DNA of 64,000 bases from Streptomyces camelliae (GCF_027625935.1 NZ_CP115300.1:930001-994000); one strand, 5' to 3'; numbered from the stretch's first letter, positions 42,424-51,825 are shown. The notes: generated from the letters alone by a model not told the origin. Translations and numbers: made by a program.

Positions 42424-43575
42424 TCAGTCCGTCGGCTGTTCCGCCAGACCCGCCGTCCACTTCTCCTCGATGCGGCCCGCCTTCCACACCAGCAGGGCGA
42501 TGGCCCAGGTGGCGAAGAAGAGGCCGACGATGACGAAGCCGACGGTGTTGAGGTCGAGGCCGGAGATCCAGTCCCAGAACGCGCCGTGCAGGTCCAGCCG
42601 GTCGGCGAGGAGGCCCAGCAGCTCGACCGTGCCGATGATCAGGGCGACGGCCACGGACAGGCCCGTGATGGTGAGGTTGTAGTAGACCTTGCGGACCGGC
42701 TTGGAGAACGCCCACTCGTAGGCGAAGTTCATGAACGAGCCGTCGATGGTGTCCAGCAGCGACATGCCCGCGGCGAACAGGACCGGCAGGCACAGGATGG
42801 CGTACCAGGGCAGGCCGGAGGCGGCGCCGGAGCCGGCGAGGACCAGCAGGGCGATCTCGGTGGCCGTGTCGAAGCCGAGACCGAACAGCAGGCCCAGCGG
42901 GTACATCTGCCACGGCTTGCGGATCGCGCCGGTGAGGCGGCCGAGCAGGCGGTTCATGAAGCCGCGGTTGTTCAGCTGCTGCTCCAGGGCGGCTTCGTCG
43001 TAGTGGCCCGAGCGCATCCGGCGGAACACCTTCCAGATGCCGGCCAGGATGACGAGGTTGATGCCGGCGATGAGGTAGAGGAAGGTGCCGGAGACCGTCG
43101 TACCGATCAGGCCGGTGACCTGGTGGAGGTGGGAGTTGTCGGCGCGGACCGGGCCGGCCAGGGCCTTCATGCCGAGCGAGAGCAGCAGGGAGAGGCCGAA
43201 GACGACGCTGGAGTGGCCGAGGGAGAACCAGAAGCCGACGGACAGCGGGCGCTGCCCCTCGCCCATCAGCTTGCGGGTGGTGTTGTCGATCGCCGCGATG
43301 TGGTCGGCGTCGAAGGCGTGCCGCATGCCGAGGGTGTAGGCGGTCACGCCGATGCCGATGCCGAAGGACTCCTTGCCGACGCTGAAGTGCTGCGGCGCGA
43401 TGATGCCGGCCAGGGTGCCCCAGCCGATGACGTGCAGCGCGAGGACGAATCCGGCCATCCCGCCGACCCTGGTCCACTCCTGTCGCGTCATGGAACCGCG
43501 GACGCGCCGCCAGAGCGACGGCTTGCCGTCGGCCGGGGCGGGGAGGGACGGAGCGGATCCGGGGGCGGCCGTCAT
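42424..43575 (-). CDS. nickel/cobalt high-affinity permease (NiCoT family)
   Basis: Inner-membrane permease of 383 aa with about eight TM helices. The family signature HX4DH is present in TLGMRHAFDADHIAAIDNTT. The other NiCoT signatures are SVGFWFSLGHSSVVFGLSLL, YPLGLLFGLGFDTATEIALL and AGMSLLDTIDGSFMNFAYEW. It takes up Ni2+ and/or Co2+ for urease, [NiFe]-hydrogenase, Ni-superoxide dismutase or cobalamin. The ATG at 43573 follows a GGAGGGT-like site. A Nur-like box about 70 bp upstream suggests nickel repression. No cobalamin riboswitch was found in the leader. Confidence 0.95.
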   Translation of the reverse strand: MTAAPGSAPSLPAPADGKPSLWRRVRGSMTRQEWTRVGGMAGFVLALHVIGWGTLAGIIAPQHFSVGKESFGIGIGVTAYTLGMRHAFDADHIAAIDNTTRKLMGEGQRPLSVGFWFSLGHSSVVFGLSLLLSLGMKALAGPVRADNSHLHQVTGLIGTTVSGTFLYLIAGINLVILAGIWKVFRRMRSGHYDEAALEQQLNNRGFMNRLLGRLTGAIRKPWQMYPLGLLFGLGFDTATEIALLVLAGSGAASGLPWYAILCLPVLFAAGMSLLDTIDGSFMNFAYEWAFSKPVRKVYYNLTITGLSVAVALIIGTVELLGLLADRLDLHGAFWDWISGLDLNTVGFVIVGLFFATWAIALLVWKAGRIEEKWTAGLAEQPTD

Positions 43576-43643
43576 CGGGAGGGTCTGTCCTTCGGTCGTG
43601 CGGGTACGGCCGCACCGCGCAGCCTCATGCCATCTTCTCCTAC

Positions 43644-43660
43644 TTGCAATTCATGTGCAG
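43644..43660 (-). promoter_or_regulatory. Nur-like (nickel-responsive Fur-family) operator
   Basis: TTGCAA-TTCAT-GTGCAG matches the Streptomyces Nur box pattern (TTGCAA-N5-TTGCAA) with the GCA core kept in both halves. It lies about 70 bp upstream of the nickel/cobalt permease start, in the expected promoter region. Confidence 0.6.
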
Positions 43661-43679
43661 CAGGGGGTGGGTAAAGGCA

Positions 43680-43718
43680 ACGGCAGGCCTTTCCCATGGG
43701 GAGGAAAAGGCCTGCCGT
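43680..43718 (-). terminator. perfect 13-bp hairpin downstream of efeB
   Basis: ACGGCAGGCCTTT (43680-43692) pairs exactly with AAAGGCCTGCCGT (43706-43718) around a 13-nt loop. It begins 20 nt past the efeB stop on the minus strand and separates the efe operon from the nickel permease promoter. Confidence 0.85.
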
Positions 43719-43738
43719 GAAACGCCGGGAAACGGGGG

Positions 43739-45010
43739 TCAGACGGAGAGCATGCCCCGGCCCAGCCAGTCCTTGGCGTCCTTCACGCCGGGCAGGGCGA
43801 AGAAGTAGCCGCCGCCCGTGGGCGAGATGTAGTCGACGAGGGGCTCGTCGATCAGCCGGGTCTGCACGGCCTCGAACTGGCGCTTTACGTCCTGGTTGTA
43901 GCAGCAGAACACCAGGCCCATGTCGAGGTTGCCGACGTTGTCGACGCCCCGGTCGTAGTTGTAGCCGCGGCGCAGGATGCGTGAGCTGTCGCTCTTCGCG
44001 GTGCGCGGGTTGGCCAGCCGGATGTGGGCGTCCAGCGGGATGGCGTTGCCCTGCGGGTCCTTGGCGTACTGCGGGATGTCGGTCTCCTGGGCGCCGTCGA
44101 GCGGGGCGCCGGTGTCCTTGCGGCGGCCGAACATCTTCTCCTGCTCGCTCAGCGAGACCCGGTCCCAGAACTCCACCAGCATCCGGATGATCCGGATCAC
44201 CTGGTAGCTGCCGCCGGTGGCCCAGGCGGGCTCGCCCTGGCCGTCGCCGACCCAGATCAGCTTGTCCGTCTCGCGGGCGGAGGTGACGTCCGGGTTGGCG
44301 ATGCCGTCCTTGAAGCCGAGCAGGTTGCGCTGGGCGCCGGTGGGGCGCGGGGCATTCTGGAAGCCGTCGATGCGCCACTTGATCTGCATGGCGCCGCGGG
44401 TGTGCCGGGCGATGTCGCGCAGCGCGTGCAGCACGGTGTCCGTGCTCTGGGCGCAGATCTGCAGCGAGAGGTCGCCGTGGCACTCGGCCGCGTTGAGGTT
44501 GTCGTTGGGGAAGGTCCGCATCGGGGTGAGCCGGGCGGGCCTGGCCTTGGCGAGGCCGTAGCGGTCGTCGAAGAGGGAGGCGCCGACGCCGACGGTGACG
44601 GTGAGGCCGTCGGAGGGGACCTCGGGGCCGAGGATGCCGTTGTCGGAGGGCGGCGCGCCGACGCCCAGGTCGGCCGGGGCCCCGCCGGAGGTGAGGAAGC
44701 GGGCCCGCTCGGTGATCGTCTTCAGCAGGTCGGTGAGGCCCTTGCGGTCGTCGGCGATGACGTCGAGGGAGACGAAGGTGGCGGCGGCCGGCGCGGGGGT
44801 GATGATCCCGGCCTGGTGGGCGCCGTGGAAGGGGACCTCGGCCGCGCTGTCGGGGTGGGCGGACTGCGCCTGCGCGGTGCCGCCGCTCTCGCCGAGGGCG
44901 AAGCCGCCGCCGGCCAGGACCGCTCCGGCGGCACCGGCACCCAGCGCGGTCCGCACGAAGGAGCGGCGGGCGGGGCCGACGGGGCAGGTCGGCGTGTCGG
45001 CGGTGGACAT
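43739..45010 (-). CDS. efeB: Tat-exported dye-decolorizing peroxidase EfeB
   Basis: Heme peroxidase of the DyP family, 423 aa, part of the ferrous-iron EfeUOB system. The twin-arginine signal [20 protein letters not shown] is followed by [11 protein letters not shown]. The catalytic Asp and distal loop are in [13 protein letters not shown] (GxxDG motif), and the proximal region is in [40 protein letters not shown] starts the ferredoxin-like fold. It likely oxidises Fe2+ at the cell surface or releases iron from heme-related ligands. It begins 56 bp after efeUO and is co-oriented with it. The ATG at 45008 has a GAAGGGAA site. Confidence 0.95.
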   Translation of the reverse strand: MSTADTPTCPVGPARRSFVRTALGAGAAGAVLAGGGFALGESGGTAQAQSAHPDSAAEVPFHGAHQAGIITPAPAAATFVSLDVIADDRKGLTDLLKTITERARFLTSGGAPADLGVGAPPSDNGILGPEVPSDGLTVTVGVGASLFDDRYGLAKARPARLTPMRTFPNDNLNAAECHGDLSLQICAQSTDTVLHALRDIARHTRGAMQIKWRIDGFQNAPRPTGAQRNLLGFKDGIANPDVTSARETDKLIWVGDGQGEPAWATGGSYQVIRIIRMLVEFWDRVSLSEQEKMFGRRKDTGAPLDGAQETDIPQYAKDPQGNAIPLDAHIRLANPRTAKSDSSRILRRGYNYDRGVDNVGNLDMGLVFCCYNQDVKRQFEAVQTRLIDEPLVDYISPTGGGYFFALPGVKDAKDWLGRGMLSV

Positions 45011-45066
45011 CGGGGGGTTCCCTTCGGGGTGCGGATGCGTGTACGTCGTCGGGCGGGCGTCGGTCA

Positions 45067-47097
45067 TCAGGCGGACTTCCGGATCTCCAGCAGGTCCGGA
45101 ATCGGGGCGAGGTCCTCCAGCAGCTGGCCGGTGGCGCCGTTCAGCCGCTGCCGGTCGTTCGCGGCGAGCTTGTCGACGGCCGTCCAGCGGTCCCCGTCGT
45201 GGGCGGCGTCCAGCAGGTTCTGCACGCGCGCGATGTCCGCGTCGACCGTGGGGAGCAGCTTGGGCGCGCGGCTGGTGAGCAGCGGCTTGAGGACGGTGAG
45301 CAGTTCGCGGGTGCCGTCCAGGTTGGCGCCGGCGGTCGCGAGGTTGGTACCGCTGCCCTCGTCGGTGTCGCCGGTGAGCTCGAACTGGAGGGTGTTCTCC
45401 AGGATCTCGTGTGCGCGCAGCGGCAGGTCGCCCGGGTCGAAGTCCTGGCTCGGGAACGCCTTCTGGAGGCCCGCGACATCGGTGACCAGCTGCTGGGCGG
45501 GCCCGGTCAGGTCCTTGGCCGACTGGCCGTGCCACAGGCCGTACTCGATGCGGTGGAAGCCGGTGAAGTCCTTGTCCTGGACGCCGTCGGTCAGTCCGTC
45601 GGCCCGGCCGTTGATCTTCTTGTCGAAGTCCTCGAAGGTGCCGTAGGCGGCGCCCAGCGAGGAGTAGGTCAGATGGGCGGTCAGCCAGTCGGTGCGGGCC
45701 TTGTCGAGGTGGTTGCCCTTGATGTCGTCGGCGAGGGTGCGGGTCTGGCCGACCAGGGTGGCCAGGCCCTGGCCGACGTACGCCTTGTACGCCTTCAGGG
45801 GCGTGGCGAGGTCCTGCTCGGAGACGGGGACGACCGGCTTGGCCGCGCCGCCGCCGGCGACGGTGACCGACCTGGAGGTGACGGCCTTGCCGCCGGTGGG
45901 GACACAGCGCCAGGCGTAGGTGCCGCCGGCGACGGTGGCGACGAGGTCGCGGGTGGTGCCGGGGGCGAGGCCCTCGATCTCGCCGTAGACCGCGTTGGTC
46001 GACGGGTCGACCAGGTACACCTCGGAGGTCTTGCCGCCGGTGTTGTGCATCTGGAAGGTCTGCCGGCCGGGCTTGGGCGCGGTGAAGCCCTTGCCGCACT
46101 CGGTCTCGGAGACGGCGACGGTCTGGTCGCCGGCGGGCTTGGGACGGGCGAAGGCGACGACGAGTCCGGCGATGACGGCGGGTACGGCGACCACGGCGGC
46201 CGGTACCACCCAGACCGGCCGGCGCCGCTCGGGCCGTACGGCCTCGGTCTCCCGCTCGGGGCTCTCCTTCGCCGCCTTGGGGGCCGTGGCCCGCACACCG
46301 CGCACGAACAGGGTCATCACGACGGCCAGGTAGGCGACGTAGGCGACCACCTGGAGCCAGGTCATTGTCGGGGTGAGGTTGAAGACACCCTGGACCAGGG
46401 TGCTGTACCAGGAGCCGGCGTCGACGCTGCTCGCGAGGTCGACCGCGTAGGCGGTCTTGCCGGGCAGTACGCCACCCTCCTGGAGGTCGCGCAGGCCGTA
46501 GCCGAGGACGCCCGCCGCGATGACGATCAGGACGGCGCCGGTGGCGGTGAAGAACTTCGTCAGGTTGATCTTCAGGACCCGGCGGTACAGACCCCAGCAC
46601 AGCCCGGTCGCGAGGACCAGGCCGATGCCGGCACCGGTCATCGGGCCCGCGGACTCGCCGGCCGCCCGTGCGGTGGTCCACAGGAACAGGGCGGTTTCCA
46701 GGCCCTCACGGCCGACCGCGAGGAAAGAGGTGAGGATCAGCACGCCCGAGCCCATGGCGAGCGCGCCGGTCACCTTCTCCTTCAGCTCGCCGGACAGGCT
46801 GCGGGCCGAGCGGCGCATCCAGAACACCATGGCGGTGACGAACGCGACGGCGATCACGCTGAGGACGCCGCCGAACGCCTCCTGGGCGGTCTGCGGCATG
46901 GAGGCCGCGGTGAAGGTGAGCACCGCACCGAAGCTCATGGCCAGCGCGATCGCGGCCAGGACGCCGGTCCACACCTGGGGCAGCCGTGAGCGCGCCTCGG
47001 CCCGGACCAGGGTGGCGACCAGGATGGAGACGATGAGTCCGGCTTCGAGTCCCTCCCTCAATCCGATCAGGAAACTCGGAAACGCGTCGTCCCACAT
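45067..47097 (-). CDS. efeUO: fused EfeU-EfeO iron permease
   Basis: One 676-aa polypeptide combines two proteins normally encoded separately. The N-terminal part (about 1-275) is the FTR1-family permease EfeU with both iron motifs REGLEA (residues 14-19) and REGLET ([19 protein letters not shown]). After a TM helix ([20 protein letters not shown]) comes EfeO: a cupredoxin-like domain ([32 protein letters not shown]) and the M75/imelysin-like domain with the metal motif [15 protein letters not shown]. It imports Fe2+ or Fe3+ across the membrane. Fusion would tie the periplasmic iron-binding unit to the channel. An iron-box-like palindrome sits just upstream. Confidence 0.95.
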   Translation of the reverse strand: MWDDAFPSFLIGLREGLEAGLIVSILVATLVRAEARSRLPQVWTGVLAAIALAMSFGAVLTFTAASMPQTAQEAFGGVLSVIAVAFVTAMVFWMRRSARSLSGELKEKVTGALAMGSGVLILTSFLAVGREGLETALFLWTTARAAGESAGPMTGAGIGLVLATGLCWGLYRRVLKINLTKFFTATGAVLIVIAAGVLGYGLRDLQEGGVLPGKTAYAVDLASSVDAGSWYSTLVQGVFNLTPTMTWLQVVAYVAYLAVVMTLFVRGVRATAPKAAKESPERETEAVRPERRRPVWVVPAAVVAVPAVIAGLVVAFARPKPAGDQTVAVSETECGKGFTAPKPGRQTFQMHNTGGKTSEVYLVDPSTNAVYGEIEGLAPGTTRDLVATVAGGTYAWRCVPTGGKAVTSRSVTVAGGGAAKPVVPVSEQDLATPLKAYKAYVGQGLATLVGQTRTLADDIKGNHLDKARTDWLTAHLTYSSLGAAYGTFEDFDKKINGRADGLTDGVQDKDFTGFHRIEYGLWHGQSAKDLTGPAQQLVTDVAGLQKAFPSQDFDPGDLPLRAHEILENTLQFELTGDTDEGSGTNLATAGANLDGTRELLTVLKPLLTSRAPKLLPTVDADIARVQNLLDAAHDGDRWTAVDKLAANDRQRLNGATGQLLEDLAPIPDLLEIRKSA

Positions 47098-47121
47098 GAC
47101 CTGCGGCCCTCCCAGACCAAC

Positions 47122-47145
47122 TTAGCGAAGGCATGCCTTACCTTC
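47122..47145 (-). promoter_or_regulatory. iron-box-like operator upstream of efeUO
   Basis: The perfect 12-bp palindrome AAGGCATGCCTT (47128-47139) is embedded in a longer arrangement CGAAGG...CCTTACCTTCG, with TTAG at the left edge. It lies 25-50 bp before the efeUO ATG. This resembles DmdR/IdeR-type boxes (TTAGGTTAGGCTAACCTAA), with the central GGCNNGCC-like dyad kept. Iron repression of the operon is therefore likely. Confidence 0.62.
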
Positions 47146-47256
47146 GCGGACCATCATGACCATGGCCATGTAGTCATTCGGTCACGAAAGGGCAATGTAC
47201 AAGTAAAGGCCGGGAACGATCGGCGCCCTCGATTCGTCTACAGACCGGTCGACCGT

Positions 47257-47280
47257 CTACAAATATGTAGTCGTATGTAG
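47257..47280. promoter_or_regulatory. CTACA/TGTAG operator-like repeats before the dedA operon
   Basis: The inverted repeat CTACA-AATA-TGTAG (47257-47270) is followed by another TGTAG at 47276-47280, and by TCTACAG 20 bp upstream (47237-47243). TACA/TGTA dyads are bound by BlaI/MecI/CopY-type repressors. The array sits about 65 bp before the dedA start, where a promoter is expected, in an AT-rich island of otherwise GC-rich DNA. Confidence 0.5.
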
Positions 47281-47334
47281 TCGCGACCCATTCGCAAAAA
47301 GCCGAAGAAGAAGCCGAAAGAAGGGCGTACGGCG

Positions 47335-47997
47335 ATGGCCACTCCCCCACACCTGGCATCGCAGCTCGCGGTCAACGTGCTCGATGCCCACTCGCTGCTC
47401 GCCGCCTTCGGCGTGCTCGGCGTCGGCGTGGTGCTCTTCGCCGAGACCGGCCTGCTGATCGGGTTCTTCCTGCCCGGAGACTCGCTGCTGTTCACCGCGG
47501 GCCTGCTGTGCACGGGCTCCGCCGACCGCGGGCTGCATCTGTCGCTCGGCCCGCTGCTGGTCGCGGCCGCCGTCGGCGCACTGGCCGGCTCGCAGTGCGG
47601 GTTCCTCATCGGCCGCAAGGCGGGCGGCGCGCTGCTCGCCCGCACCCGATCGGCGAAGCTGCGCGAGGGCGCCCGGCGCGCCGAGGAACTGCTGGAGCGC
47701 TACGGCCACGCCAAGGCGATCGTGCTGGCCCGCTTCGTCCCGGTGGTGCGCACGGTGCTGAACCCTATGGCGGGCGCGCTCGGGGTCCCGGCCCGGACCT
47801 TCACCGTCTGGCAGACGATCGGCGGGCTCGTGTGGAGCCTCGGCCTCACTCTCGCCGGATACGCGCTCGGCTCCACGATCCCGAGCATCGACACGTACCT
47901 GCTGCCGATGATCGCGCTGATCGTCGTCGTCTCCCTGCTCCCGCTCGTCGCCGAGCTGCTGCGCTCCCGCCGGGCCGCCAAGGAGGTGCGCGGATGA
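47335..47997 (+). CDS. DedA family membrane protein
   Basis: Integral membrane protein of 220 aa. Motifs of the DedA/SNARE-associated family are VVLFAETGLLIGFFLPGDSL and LLFTAGLLC, then the Arg-bearing VLARFVPVVRTVLNPMAGAL and GGLVWSLGLTLAGYALGS. DedA proteins act as undecaprenyl-phosphate or phospholipid flippases in other bacteria. Next to two PAP2 phosphatases this suggests recycling of the C55 carrier lipid or turnover of envelope lipids. First gene of a five-gene, tightly overlapping operon. Confidence 0.92.
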   Translation: MATPPHLASQLAVNVLDAHSLLAAFGVLGVGVVLFAETGLLIGFFLPGDSLLFTAGLLCTGSADRGLHLSLGPLLVAAAVGALAGSQCGFLIGRKAGGALLARTRSAKLREGARRAEELLERYGHAKAIVLARFVPVVRTVLNPMAGALGVPARTFTVWQTIGGLVWSLGLTLAGYALGSTIPSIDTYLLPMIALIVVVSLLPLVAELLRSRRAAKEVRG

Positions 47998-48605
47998 ACC
48001 TCGCCCTGACGGGCGCGTCGGTCGACGGCCCGCTCTACACGGACATCGTGGACCTCGCCCACCGCGCCCCCGGCTGGCTGGACGGCACGATCGCGGTGTG
48101 GTCGGCGTACGGACTCGCGGTCTTCGCCCTGCTCATGCTCGTCGGCTGGTGGCGGGCCCGGCGGGACGGCGCGACCGCGGCCGTGACGGCACTCGCCGTG
48201 CCGGTGGCGGTGGTGCTGGCCTACGCGGTGACCAGCGTGGTGAAGCCGCTGGTGGCCGAGGACCGGCCGTGCCGCCACCTGGCCTTGCGCACCCTGGAGG
48301 CGTGTCCCGCGCGCGGCGACTGGTCGTTCCCGAGCAATCACGCCGCGATCGCCTTCGCGGCGGCGACCGCCCTGTTCTTCGTCTCCCGGCGGCTCGGCGT
48401 GGTGGCGGCCCTGTGTGCGGGCGCCATGGCGGCGTCCCGGGTGTGGGTCGGGGTGCACTACCCGCACGACGTCGCCGTGGGGGCGGCGCTCGGCGCGGCG
48501 GTGGCGTTCCTCGCGATGACCGCCCTGAAGCGGCTGCCGGCGGACCTGCCGGAGCGGCTGTCGGGGACCCGGCTGCGCCCGCTGCTGGTGTCGGACCCGG
48601 CATGA
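47994..48605 (+). CDS. PAP2-type phosphatase (first of two)
   Basis: Membrane phosphatase of 203 aa starting at ATGA overlap with dedA. The three PAP2 motifs are present: KPLVAEDRPCR (KxxxxxxRP), WSFPSNHAAIAFA (PSxH) and SRVWVGVHYPHDVAVG (SRxxxxxHxxxD). About five TM helices surround them. It likely hydrolyses a lipid pyrophosphate, such as undecaprenyl diphosphate, or phosphatidate. It overlaps the next PAP2 gene by 4 bp (ATGA). Confidence 0.92.
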   Translation: MNLALTGASVDGPLYTDIVDLAHRAPGWLDGTIAVWSAYGLAVFALLMLVGWWRARRDGATAAVTALAVPVAVVLAYAVTSVVKPLVAEDRPCRHLALRTLEACPARGDWSFPSNHAAIAFAAATALFFVSRRLGVVAALCAGAMAASRVWVGVHYPHDVAVGAALGAAVAFLAMTALKRLPADLPERLSGTRLRPLLVSDPA

Positions 48606-49354
48606 GGCCCCGCAACCTGGCGGAGCCGGCGGTCACCGTGGCCCTGGGCGCCTGGCTGGCGTTCGCGGTGCTGGCCGCGCTGGTGATCAGCGACCAGGGC
48701 CCCCTCTTCCCGGACCTGGACCTGCTGTCCTGGTCCGTGGGACACCGCCCGCCGGTGGCGGTGGCCCTCGCCCGCGGGCTGACCGCGACGGGCACCGGTG
48801 TCGTGCCGTACGTCCTGGCGGTGCTGGCCGGGCTGATCGCGGGGCGCACCGCACGGCAGCGGCTGGTGGCCGCAGCTCTCGCCGTGGCCTGCCTCGGCGC
48901 GGGCCAGGCGGTGCGCTACGGCGTGATGGACCTGGTCGCGCGGGCCCGGCCGCCGCAGTACGACTGGCGGACGCAGGCCTCCGGCTGGTCGTTCCCCTCC
49001 GGTCACACCACGACGAGCGCGGTGACGGCGGGGCTGCTGATCCTGGCCCTGGGCCTGCGCGCCGGGCGGGGCCGCACCGTCTTGTGTCTGCTGGTCGCCG
49101 TATGGGGCGCCGGGGTCGGGCTGACCCGGGTCTACCTCGGCGTGCACTGGTTCACCGACGTCGTCGGCGGCTGGCTGTTCGCCGTCGGCTGGCTCGCCCT
49201 GTCCGTCCGCGCGGCGGCCCGGTGGCTGCCCGCGGGCTTCGTCCCGCGTGCCCCGCAGCCGGGCACGTCCGACCCGAGCGATCCGGCCGATGCGCCGGTG
49301 GAGAGTGATGCGCCCCAGGATCCTCATCGTCGAGGACGATCACGCCCTGCGTGA
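48602..49354 (+). CDS. PAP2-type phosphatase (second of two)
   Basis: Membrane phosphatase of 250 aa with about six TM helices. Motifs: DLVARARPPQ (variant first motif, with RARP), SGWSFPSGHTTTSAV (PSGH) and TRVYLGVHWFTDVVGG (RxxxxxHxxxD). A Ser/Asp/Pro-rich hydrophilic tail of about 35 residues overlaps the downstream response regulator gene by 47 bp in a different frame. It probably works with the first PAP2 and DedA on lipid pyrophosphate recycling. Confidence 0.92.
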   Translation: MRPRNLAEPAVTVALGAWLAFAVLAALVISDQGPLFPDLDLLSWSVGHRPPVAVALARGLTATGTGVVPYVLAVLAGLIAGRTARQRLVAAALAVACLGAGQAVRYGVMDLVARARPPQYDWRTQASGWSFPSGHTTTSAVTAGLLILALGLRAGRGRTVLCLLVAVWGAGVGLTRVYLGVHWFTDVVGGWLFAVGWLALSVRAAARWLPAGFVPRAPQPGTSDPSDPADAPVESDAPQDPHRRGRSRPA

Positions 49355-49970
49355 CGTGCTGCGCCGTGGTCTGCACGACGAGGAGTTCGACACGCTCACG
49401 GCCGCCGACGGCGCCACCGCGCTGCGGCTGGCGACGCCGGACGTGTCCGCCGTCGTGCTAGACGTCGGCCTGCCCGACGCCGACGGCCGCGACGTCTGCC
49501 AGGCGATGCGCGCGGGCGGATTCCTCGCCCCGGTCGTCTTCCTGACCGCGCGGCACGGGCTGACCGACCGGCTGTCGGGCTTCTCGGCCGGCGGCGACGA
49601 CTACCTGCCCAAGCCGTTCCACCTCGCCGAGCTGGCCGCCCGGCTGCGGGCCGCCCTGCGCCGGGCCGCGCCGCCGCCCACCGGCGGCGCGGGCGGCCTG
49701 ACGCTCGACGCCGTGCGGCACAGCGCCACCGTGCAGGGCCGGCGCGTCGACCTCACCCCGACGGAGTTCCGGCTGCTGGCCGCGCTCGGCGCGGCGGGCG
49801 GGGAGCTGGTGCGCCGCCGCGAACTGCTCCGCGCGGGCTGGCCGGAGGGGGCACAGGTCAGCGACAACACGCTGGACCAGTATCTGACCCGGCTGCGCCG
49901 CAAACTGCGCGCGGCCGGCAGCGAGCTGACCATCGCCACGGCACGCGGAATCGGCCACCGCCTGACATGA
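49308..49970 (+). CDS. OmpR-family response regulator
   Basis: Two-component regulator of 220 aa. The receiver domain starts RPRILIVEDDHALRDVLRRG, with phospho-acceptor Asp52 in AVVLDVGLPDADGRDVC and Lys in DDYLPKPFHLAELAARL. The winged-helix domain reads VDLTPTEFRLLAALGAAGGE, VSDNTLDQYLTRLRRKLRA and IATARGIGHRLT. The ATG at 49308 lies inside the PAP2 3' end and is preceded by a GGAGAG site. The stop overlaps the kinase start (ATGA). It probably controls its own operon or envelope genes. Confidence 0.95.
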   Translation: MRPRILIVEDDHALRDVLRRGLHDEEFDTLTAADGATALRLATPDVSAVVLDVGLPDADGRDVCQAMRAGGFLAPVVFLTARHGLTDRLSGFSAGGDDYLPKPFHLAELAARLRAALRRAAPPPTGGAGGLTLDAVRHSATVQGRRVDLTPTEFRLLAALGAAGGELVRRRELLRAGWPEGAQVSDNTLDQYLTRLRRKLRAAGSELTIATARGIGHRLT

Positions 49971-51331
49971 GTCTCCCTTCCCCTGTCCGCTCGTTGTCCG
50001 CCCGGCTCGCGCCGCGCACCCTGCGCGGGCGGCTCTCCCTGGTCGCGCTGACCACGGCGGCGCTGCTGATGGTGATCCTCACCGTGGTGTTCAACACCGT
50101 GGTCCGCCACCGCCTGCAGCGGGAGGCGGACGACGAACTGCGCACCCGCGCGGCGGCCGTGGCCACGACCGTCGACACCCGGCACGGCCGGGTGCGGGTC
50201 CTGGAGACCTCGGGCGACCGGCTGCTGGACACCAACGCCTGGATCTATGCCGGCGGCCGGCTGCTGGAGCGGCCCCCGTCCGGGGCCGGTGAACTCACCC
50301 GCGCCGCCGCTGCCCTGGCCGCCCGGGGCACGCGCGCGTGCCGCACGGCGCACGGTGCCGACACGGTACGGCTGTGCGCCGAGCCGGTGCCCGGCGGCGC
50401 GCCGCGGGCCACCGTGGTCACGGCGCTGGACCTCGCGCCGTACCGCAACTCGGCCCGGACGCTGCTGCTGGGCTCGTTCGCGCTGGACGCGGTGATGCTC
50501 GCCTGCACCTATGCGCTGACCCGGCTGGCGGTGGGGCGGGCGCTGCGGCCGGTGCGGACCATGACGGACCAGGCGACGCAGTGGAGCGCCGTCGGCTCCG
50601 AGGAGCGTTTCGCGGGCGGCGCCCGGCCGGCCGAACTCGCCGCGCTGGGAGTCTCGTTGGACTCCCTGCTGGACCGCATCCGGGCGGTGCTGCGGCATGA
50701 ACGGCAGCTGACCGGCGAGCTGTCCCACGAACTGCGCACCCCGCTCAGCCGGATCGTCGCCGAACTGGACTGGTGGCACGCCCGCCCGCGCTCCGCCGCC
50801 GAGACGAAGGCCTCCCTCGACGTCGTGGCCGAGGCCGCGCAGTCGATGCGCACCATCTGCGACACCCTGCTGGACGAGGCCCGCGAGGGAATGCCCACGG
50901 CTCCCGGCACGGCCGACGTACCGGCCGTACTGCACCGGCTGGCCGCGCAGTCGGACGCCTCCCCTTCGGTGCGGGCGGCCGCCCTGGGGCCGCTGACGGC
51001 GGGGGTCCAGCCGGCCCTCCTCGAACGGATCGTCAGTCCGCTGCTGGCCAACGCGGTGCGCTACGCCCGTACGACGGTCACGCTGAGCGCGACCCGGTCG
51101 GACGGCCTGGTGCGCATCGAGGTCACGGACGACGGCCCGGGCGTGCCAACGGCGTTCACGGCGCTGCTCTTCCAGCCCGGCAGACGGGCCGACCCCGGCG
51201 ACGGGCACGCCGGCGCGGGCCTCGGCCTGCCGCTCGCCCGGCGTCTGGCCAGGTCAGCAGGGGGTGAGGTGTCCTACGACGCGGGGCACGGGCCGGGGGC
51301 GCGGTTCGTGGTGACCCTGCCTGCGGGGTGA
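49967..51331 (+). CDS. sensor histidine kinase
   Basis: Membrane kinase of 454 aa. TM1 (LVALTTAALLMVILTVVFNT) is followed by an extracytoplasmic sensor region (about 55-155) and TM2 (LGSFALDAVMLACTYALTRL). A HAMP-like linker, the HisKA box ELTGELSHELRTPLSRI-like sequence with phospho-His254, and the HATPase (ANAVRYARTTVTL N-box, VTDDGPGVP, GAGLGLPLARRLARSAGGEV) complete it. It is encoded immediately after its response regulator. The operon context suggests it senses envelope or lipid-carrier stress (inference). Confidence 0.95.
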   Translation: MSLPSPVRSLSARLAPRTLRGRLSLVALTTAALLMVILTVVFNTVVRHRLQREADDELRTRAAAVATTVDTRHGRVRVLETSGDRLLDTNAWIYAGGRLLERPPSGAGELTRAAAALAARGTRACRTAHGADTVRLCAEPVPGGAPRATVVTALDLAPYRNSARTLLLGSFALDAVMLACTYALTRLAVGRALRPVRTMTDQATQWSAVGSEERFAGGARPAELAALGVSLDSLLDRIRAVLRHERQLTGELSHELRTPLSRIVAELDWWHARPRSAAETKASLDVVAEAAQSMRTICDTLLDEAREGMPTAPGTADVPAVLHRLAAQSDASPSVRAAALGPLTAGVQPALLERIVSPLLANAVRYARTTVTLSATRSDGLVRIEVTDDGPGVPTAFTALLFQPGRRADPGDGHAGAGLGLPLARRLARSAGGEVSYDAGHGPGARFVVTLPAG

Positions 51332-51825
51332 GCGCGGCCGGCTCGGCCGGATGGCTCGTTGCTCGGTGCCGTCCTTGCGGATCAACCATCGGGGGGATCG
51401 ACACGGTGCGCTCAGCCCAGTGTCAGGGGGCGAGGACGACCACCGTCAATGCCCTACCGCCTCCCTCTCTGTCCATTGATTCGCTGGTCCTTCCTGCTCC
51501 TTGTGAGCCGTCCGCGCACGTCGGAGTCTTCGAGAGGGAGGGGAGTTGATCTCCGGCACAGCGGAGTGCCTTACCGGCGAAGCGGGGCTCGCCGTCTGTG
51601 CCCGAGGGTGGCGCACGTTGCAGTCGTGCTCTGTGCTTCTTCAGGGCGCGACGAGTGTTAGCGAGGGTTGCGGCAGTTGGGCGAATTCGGCGGGGCCGTT
51701 GATCTTGATGCGGGGCCGGGCGTGGTCACGCCCGGGTTTCGTCCTTCGGGGTGGTGACGCGGCTCGACTTGGCCGCGTGCCGGGGCGGCCCCGGCGCGTG
51801 GGCCGGGGCCGTGGTGGTGGTCAGA
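51332..51825. other. non-coding stretch without recognised features
   Basis: These 490 bp have lower GC and mixed codon-like composition. No frame shows sustained third-position bias, and the few open frames are short. No hairpin, promoter or RNA could be supported. It may be an eroded remainder of the nitrate reductase locus whose last piece follows. Confidence 0.4.

Noticed and set aside
39745..43674. 1,309-aa plus-strand frame across GH15 and the nickel permease
   Set aside because: It covers the antisense of two recognisable minus-strand genes and a terminator, so it is not a real gene.
43576..43738. cobalamin riboswitch before the nickel/cobalt permease
   Set aside because: No B12-box (GCCACTG-like) is present, and the leader instead contains a Nur-like box and the efeB terminator hairpin.
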